Origin: Culex pipiens pallens
Lineage: Eukaryota > Arthropoda > Insecta > Diptera > Culicidae
DNA length: 64,000 bases
Direction: 5' to 3'
Assembly: GCF_016801865.2 (NCBI RefSeq)
Contig: NC_068939.1
Location: 181,008,034-181,072,033 of the forward strand
This document shows positions 61,034 to 64,000 of the stretch, one piece after another (position 1 is the stretch's first letter; every line of letters begins with the position of its first letter). The translations under genes were made by a program, and so were the position numbers. The notes under the pieces are model-generated. The model made no database searches. It saw nothing but the letters and a program-made list of their open reading frames with translations, and was not told the origin of the DNA.

Positions 61034-62898
61034 CTTCCCTACGGGCCATGGCCACTCCGGGTGTGGCCAATCCTGTCAAAATGGCCATTTTAATCACCAG
61101 TATCAAAAACCATGAATTTTGATACCCATATTGCCCCAAGTCGTATGGTTCGATAAATGTCCCCCCGGTAGAACCTTCCCTACGGGCCATGGCCACTCCG
61201 GGTGTGGCCAATCCTGTCAAAATGGCCATTTTCATCACAAGTATCAAAAACCATGAATTTTGATACCCATATTGTCCCAAGTCGTATGGTTCGATAAATC
61301 TCCCCCGGTAGAACCTTCCCTCAGAGCCATGGCCACTCCGGGTGTGGCCAATCCTGTAAAAATGGCCATTTTAATCACCAGTATCAAAAACCATGAATTT
61401 TGATACCCATATTGCCCCAAGTCGTATGGTTCGATAAATGTCCCCCCGGTAGAACCTTCTCTCAGGGTCATGGCCACTCCGGGTGTGGCCAATCCTGTCA
61501 AAATGGCCATTTTCATCACAAGTATCAAAAACCATGAATTTTGATACCCATATTGTCCCAAGTCGTATGGTTCGATAAATCTCCCCCGGTAGAACCTTCC
61601 CTCAGGGCCATGGCCACTCCGGGTGTGGCCAGTCCTGTCAAAATAGCCATTTTAATCACCAGTATCAAAAACCATGAATTTTTATACCCATATTGCCCCA
61701 AGTCGTATGGTTCGATAAATGTCCCCCCGGTAGAACCTTCTCTCAGGGCCATGGCCACTTCGGGTGTGGCCAATCCTGTCAAAATGGCCATTTTCATCAC
61801 CAGTATCAAAAACCATGAATTTTGATACCCATATTGTCCCAAGTCGTATGGTTCGATAAATGTCCCCCCGGTAGAACCTTCCCTCAGGGCCATGGCCACT
61901 CCGGGTGTGGCCAATCCTGTCAAAATGGGCATTTTAATCACCAGTATCAAAAACCATGAATTTTGATACCCATATTGCCCCAAGTCGTATGGTTCGATAA
62001 ATGTTCCCCCGGTAGAACCTTCCCTACGGGCCATGGCCACTCCGGGTGTGGCCAATCCTGTCAAAATGGCCATTTTCATCACAAGTATCAAAAACCATGA
62101 ATTTTGATACCCATATTGTCCCAAGTCGTATGGTTCGATAAATCTCCCCCGGTAGAACCTTCCCTCAGGGCCATGGCCACTCCGGGTGTGGCCAATCCTG
62201 TCAAAATGGCCATTTTAATCACCAGTATCAAAAACCATGAATTTTGATACCCATATTGCCCCAAGTCGTATGGTTCGATAAATGTCCCCCGGTAGAACCT
62301 TCCCTACGGGCCATGGCCACTCCGGGTGTGGCCAATCCTGTCAAAATGGCCATTTTAATCACCAGTATCAAAAACCATGAATTTTGATACCCATATTGCC
62401 CCAAGTCGTATGGTTCGATAAATGTCCCCCCGGTAGAACCTTCCCTCAGGCCCATGGCCACTTCGGGTGTGGCCAATCCTGTCAAAATGGCCATTTTCAT
62501 CACCAGTATCAAAAACCATGAATTTTGATACCCATATTGTCCCAAGTCGTATGGTTCGATAAATGTCCCCTCGGTAGAACCTTCCCTACGGGCCATGGCC
62601 ACTCCGGGTGTGGCCAATCCTGTCAAAATGGGCATTTTAATCACCAGTATCAAAAACCATGAATTTTGATACCCATATTGCCCCAAGTCGTATGGTTCGA
62701 TAAATGTCCCCCCGGTAGAACCTTCCCTCAGGGCCATGGCCACTTCGGGTGTGGCCAATCCTGTCAAAATGGCCAGTTAAATCACCAGTATCAAAAACCA
62801 TGAATTTTGATACCCATATTGCCCCAAGTCGTATGGTTCGATAAATGTCCCCCCGGTAGAACCTTCCCTACGGGCCATGGCCACTCCGGGTGTGGCCA
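61034..62898 (-). repeat. Satellite subfamily 2, left arm, inner part
   Basis: About 13 head-to-tail units of 140-141 bp continue the array broken at 49904. Units differ mainly at TCCCTCAGG/TCCCTACGG, GGCCATTTTCATC/GGGCATTTTAATC and ATTGCCCC/ATTGTCCC, and these variants recur in alternating order, so pairs of units may have been amplified together. Frames of up to 199 residues on - are artefacts of the unit length. Confidence 0.95.
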
Positions 62899-63457
62899 AT
62901 ATCCTACCAGTTTGGTCCCAACCCCATTGCCTTGAATCATTCTGGTTTCCGAGTGACCGTTCTAACAATGTTCTTTAGAACAGAATTCCTCCCAAGTTGG
63001 TGCACAACCTGTGTCTTTCAATGTGTGTATGTGTGTGTGAGCAATAAAATTACCACCGTCGATCCGTCTCTGACGGATTTTCAGTCAAAACTAAATTGTT
63101 CAGAGGCTATCTGTTAGCTTATATAGTCCGCATGAAATGTGGCAACATGGTGCAAATTTTGCCTCGTCTCCTGCTTTCTTGGAACTGTCACGCGAGAATG
63201 TTGCACCATTGTTGCCACATTTCATGCGGACTATATAAGCTAACAGATAGCCTCTGAACAATTTAGTTCTGACTGAAAATCCGTCAGAGACGGATCGACG
63301 GTGGTAATTTTATTGCTCACACACACATACACACATTGAAAGACACAGGTTGTGCACCAACTTGGGAGGAATTCTGTTCTAAAGAACATTGTTAGAACGG
63401 TCACTTGGAAACCAGAATGATTCAAGGCAATGGGGTTGGGACCAAACTGGTAGGATA
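62899..63457. mobile_element. Palindromic core of a foldback-type element
   Basis: 257-bp arms (62899-63155 and 63201-63457) are inverted copies with very few differences, around a 45-base loop. The arms hold GCTTATATAGTCC next to the loop and AGCAATAAAATTACC further out. Satellite arrays in inverted orientation continue outward on both sides, so the total inverted repeat is longer. No transposase is encoded. The arrangement of tandem repeats in the arms of a large inverted repeat resembles Foldback/Galileo-type elements (inference). Confidence 0.85.
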
Positions 63458-63770
63458 TTGGCCACACTCGGAGTGGCCATGGCCCTGAGGGAAGGTTCTA
63501 CCGGGGGGACATTTATCGAACCATACGACTTGGGACAATATGGGTATCAAAATTCATGGTTTTTGATACTGGTGATTAAAATGGCCATTTTGACAGGATT
63601 GGCCACACTCGGAGTGGCCATGGCCCTGAGGGAAGGTTCTACCGGGGGGACATTTATCGAACCATACGACTTGGGGCAATATGGGTATCAAAATTCATGG
63701 TTTTTGATACTGGTGATGAAAATGACCATTTTGACAGGATTGGCCACACCCGGAGTGGCCATTGCACAGT
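63458..63770 (+). repeat. Satellite subfamily 2, right arm
   Basis: Just over two units in inverted orientation relative to the left arm (GGCCACACTCGGAGTGGCC, GGTTTTTGATACTGGTGAT). The array ends near 63770 in unrelated sequence, much shorter than the left arm of about 17 units. Confidence 0.92.
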
Positions 63771-64000
63771 GTTCGGAATGGCAAAATTAAGTGGAATAAA
63801 TTGATAACTCTTTTATTTGACGTCCTAGCCAAATGGTGTCTTCGGAAGAGTTGATGTACTTGATAAGGGCTATCTTTTGAAGATATTGACATACAGGGTG
63901 ACGACCTTCCAGGGTGTCAACCATAATTAACTATGTTGGATGACGTTGTATGGCTTTGGTGTCTTGGGCAAAGTTGTAGAGGAGAAAAATTCACGAAGGT
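63771..64000. other. Right flank, no gene
   Basis: No gene recognised. TTGGTGTCTTGGGCAAAGTTGTAG at about 63956-63979 is the motif shared with dispersed repeats at 14.8, 30.2 and 37.9 kb. Confidence 0.4.

Overview
The window looks like nuclear DNA from an insect, most likely a culicine mosquito (Culex type). It holds three arthropod-type genes with short GT-AG introns (56-67 bp): two chymotrypsin-fold proteins and a six-cysteine odorant-binding protein. The rest is a dense sea of LTR and non-LTR retrotransposons, tRNA-derived SINEs, hAT-like and other terminal-inverted-repeat elements, and satellites. The species call is inference.

Layout. A catalytically dead serine protease homologue lies on + at 2.24-3.20 kb. 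A serine protease on - has its main exons at 5.54-7.67 kb, broken by a 1.3-kb poly-C tract. I infer that its signal-peptide exon and TATA/Inr promoter lie far away at 17.9-18.07 kb. The intervening 10.2-kb intron would then contain a 141-bp satellite array (8.6-12.2 kb), an AT-rich higher-order repeat (12.6-13.5 kb), a hairpin, a SINE with an 11-bp target duplication, and a 2.7-kb hAT-like element with an 8-bp target duplication. From 19.2 to 24.2 kb there are heptanucleotide satellites, a SINE with two tRNA-like domains, and long inverted repeats. From 24.5 to 30.6 kb there are GC-rich islands without a recognisable gene, AT-rich DNA and small inverted-repeat elements. A 5'-truncated LINE with an intact RT occupies 30.66-33.41 kb. 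A complete odorant-binding protein gene is at 36.1-36.65 kb. A 5-kb nonamer minisatellite covers 39.8-45.0 kb.

The right end (49.3-63.8 kb) is one composite structure. Arms made of a tandem ~141-bp satellite face each other across a 257-bp-arm palindrome, as in Foldback-type elements. An 11.1-kb Ty3/gypsy retrotransposon with nearly identical 1149-bp LTRs (one difference seen) and a CTTC target duplication has jumped into the left arm. The 8.6-12.2 kb satellite is a diverged subfamily of the same repeat, and a single decayed unit lies near 1.85 kb.

I see no operon-like cooperation. The two protease-fold genes converge tail to tail and may be remnants of a local protease cluster. The most unusual items are the satellite-armed foldback structure, the long repeat-filled intron, the poly-C interruption, and the serine-protease homologue with tryptophan in place of the catalytic serine and a C-terminal hydrophobic tail.
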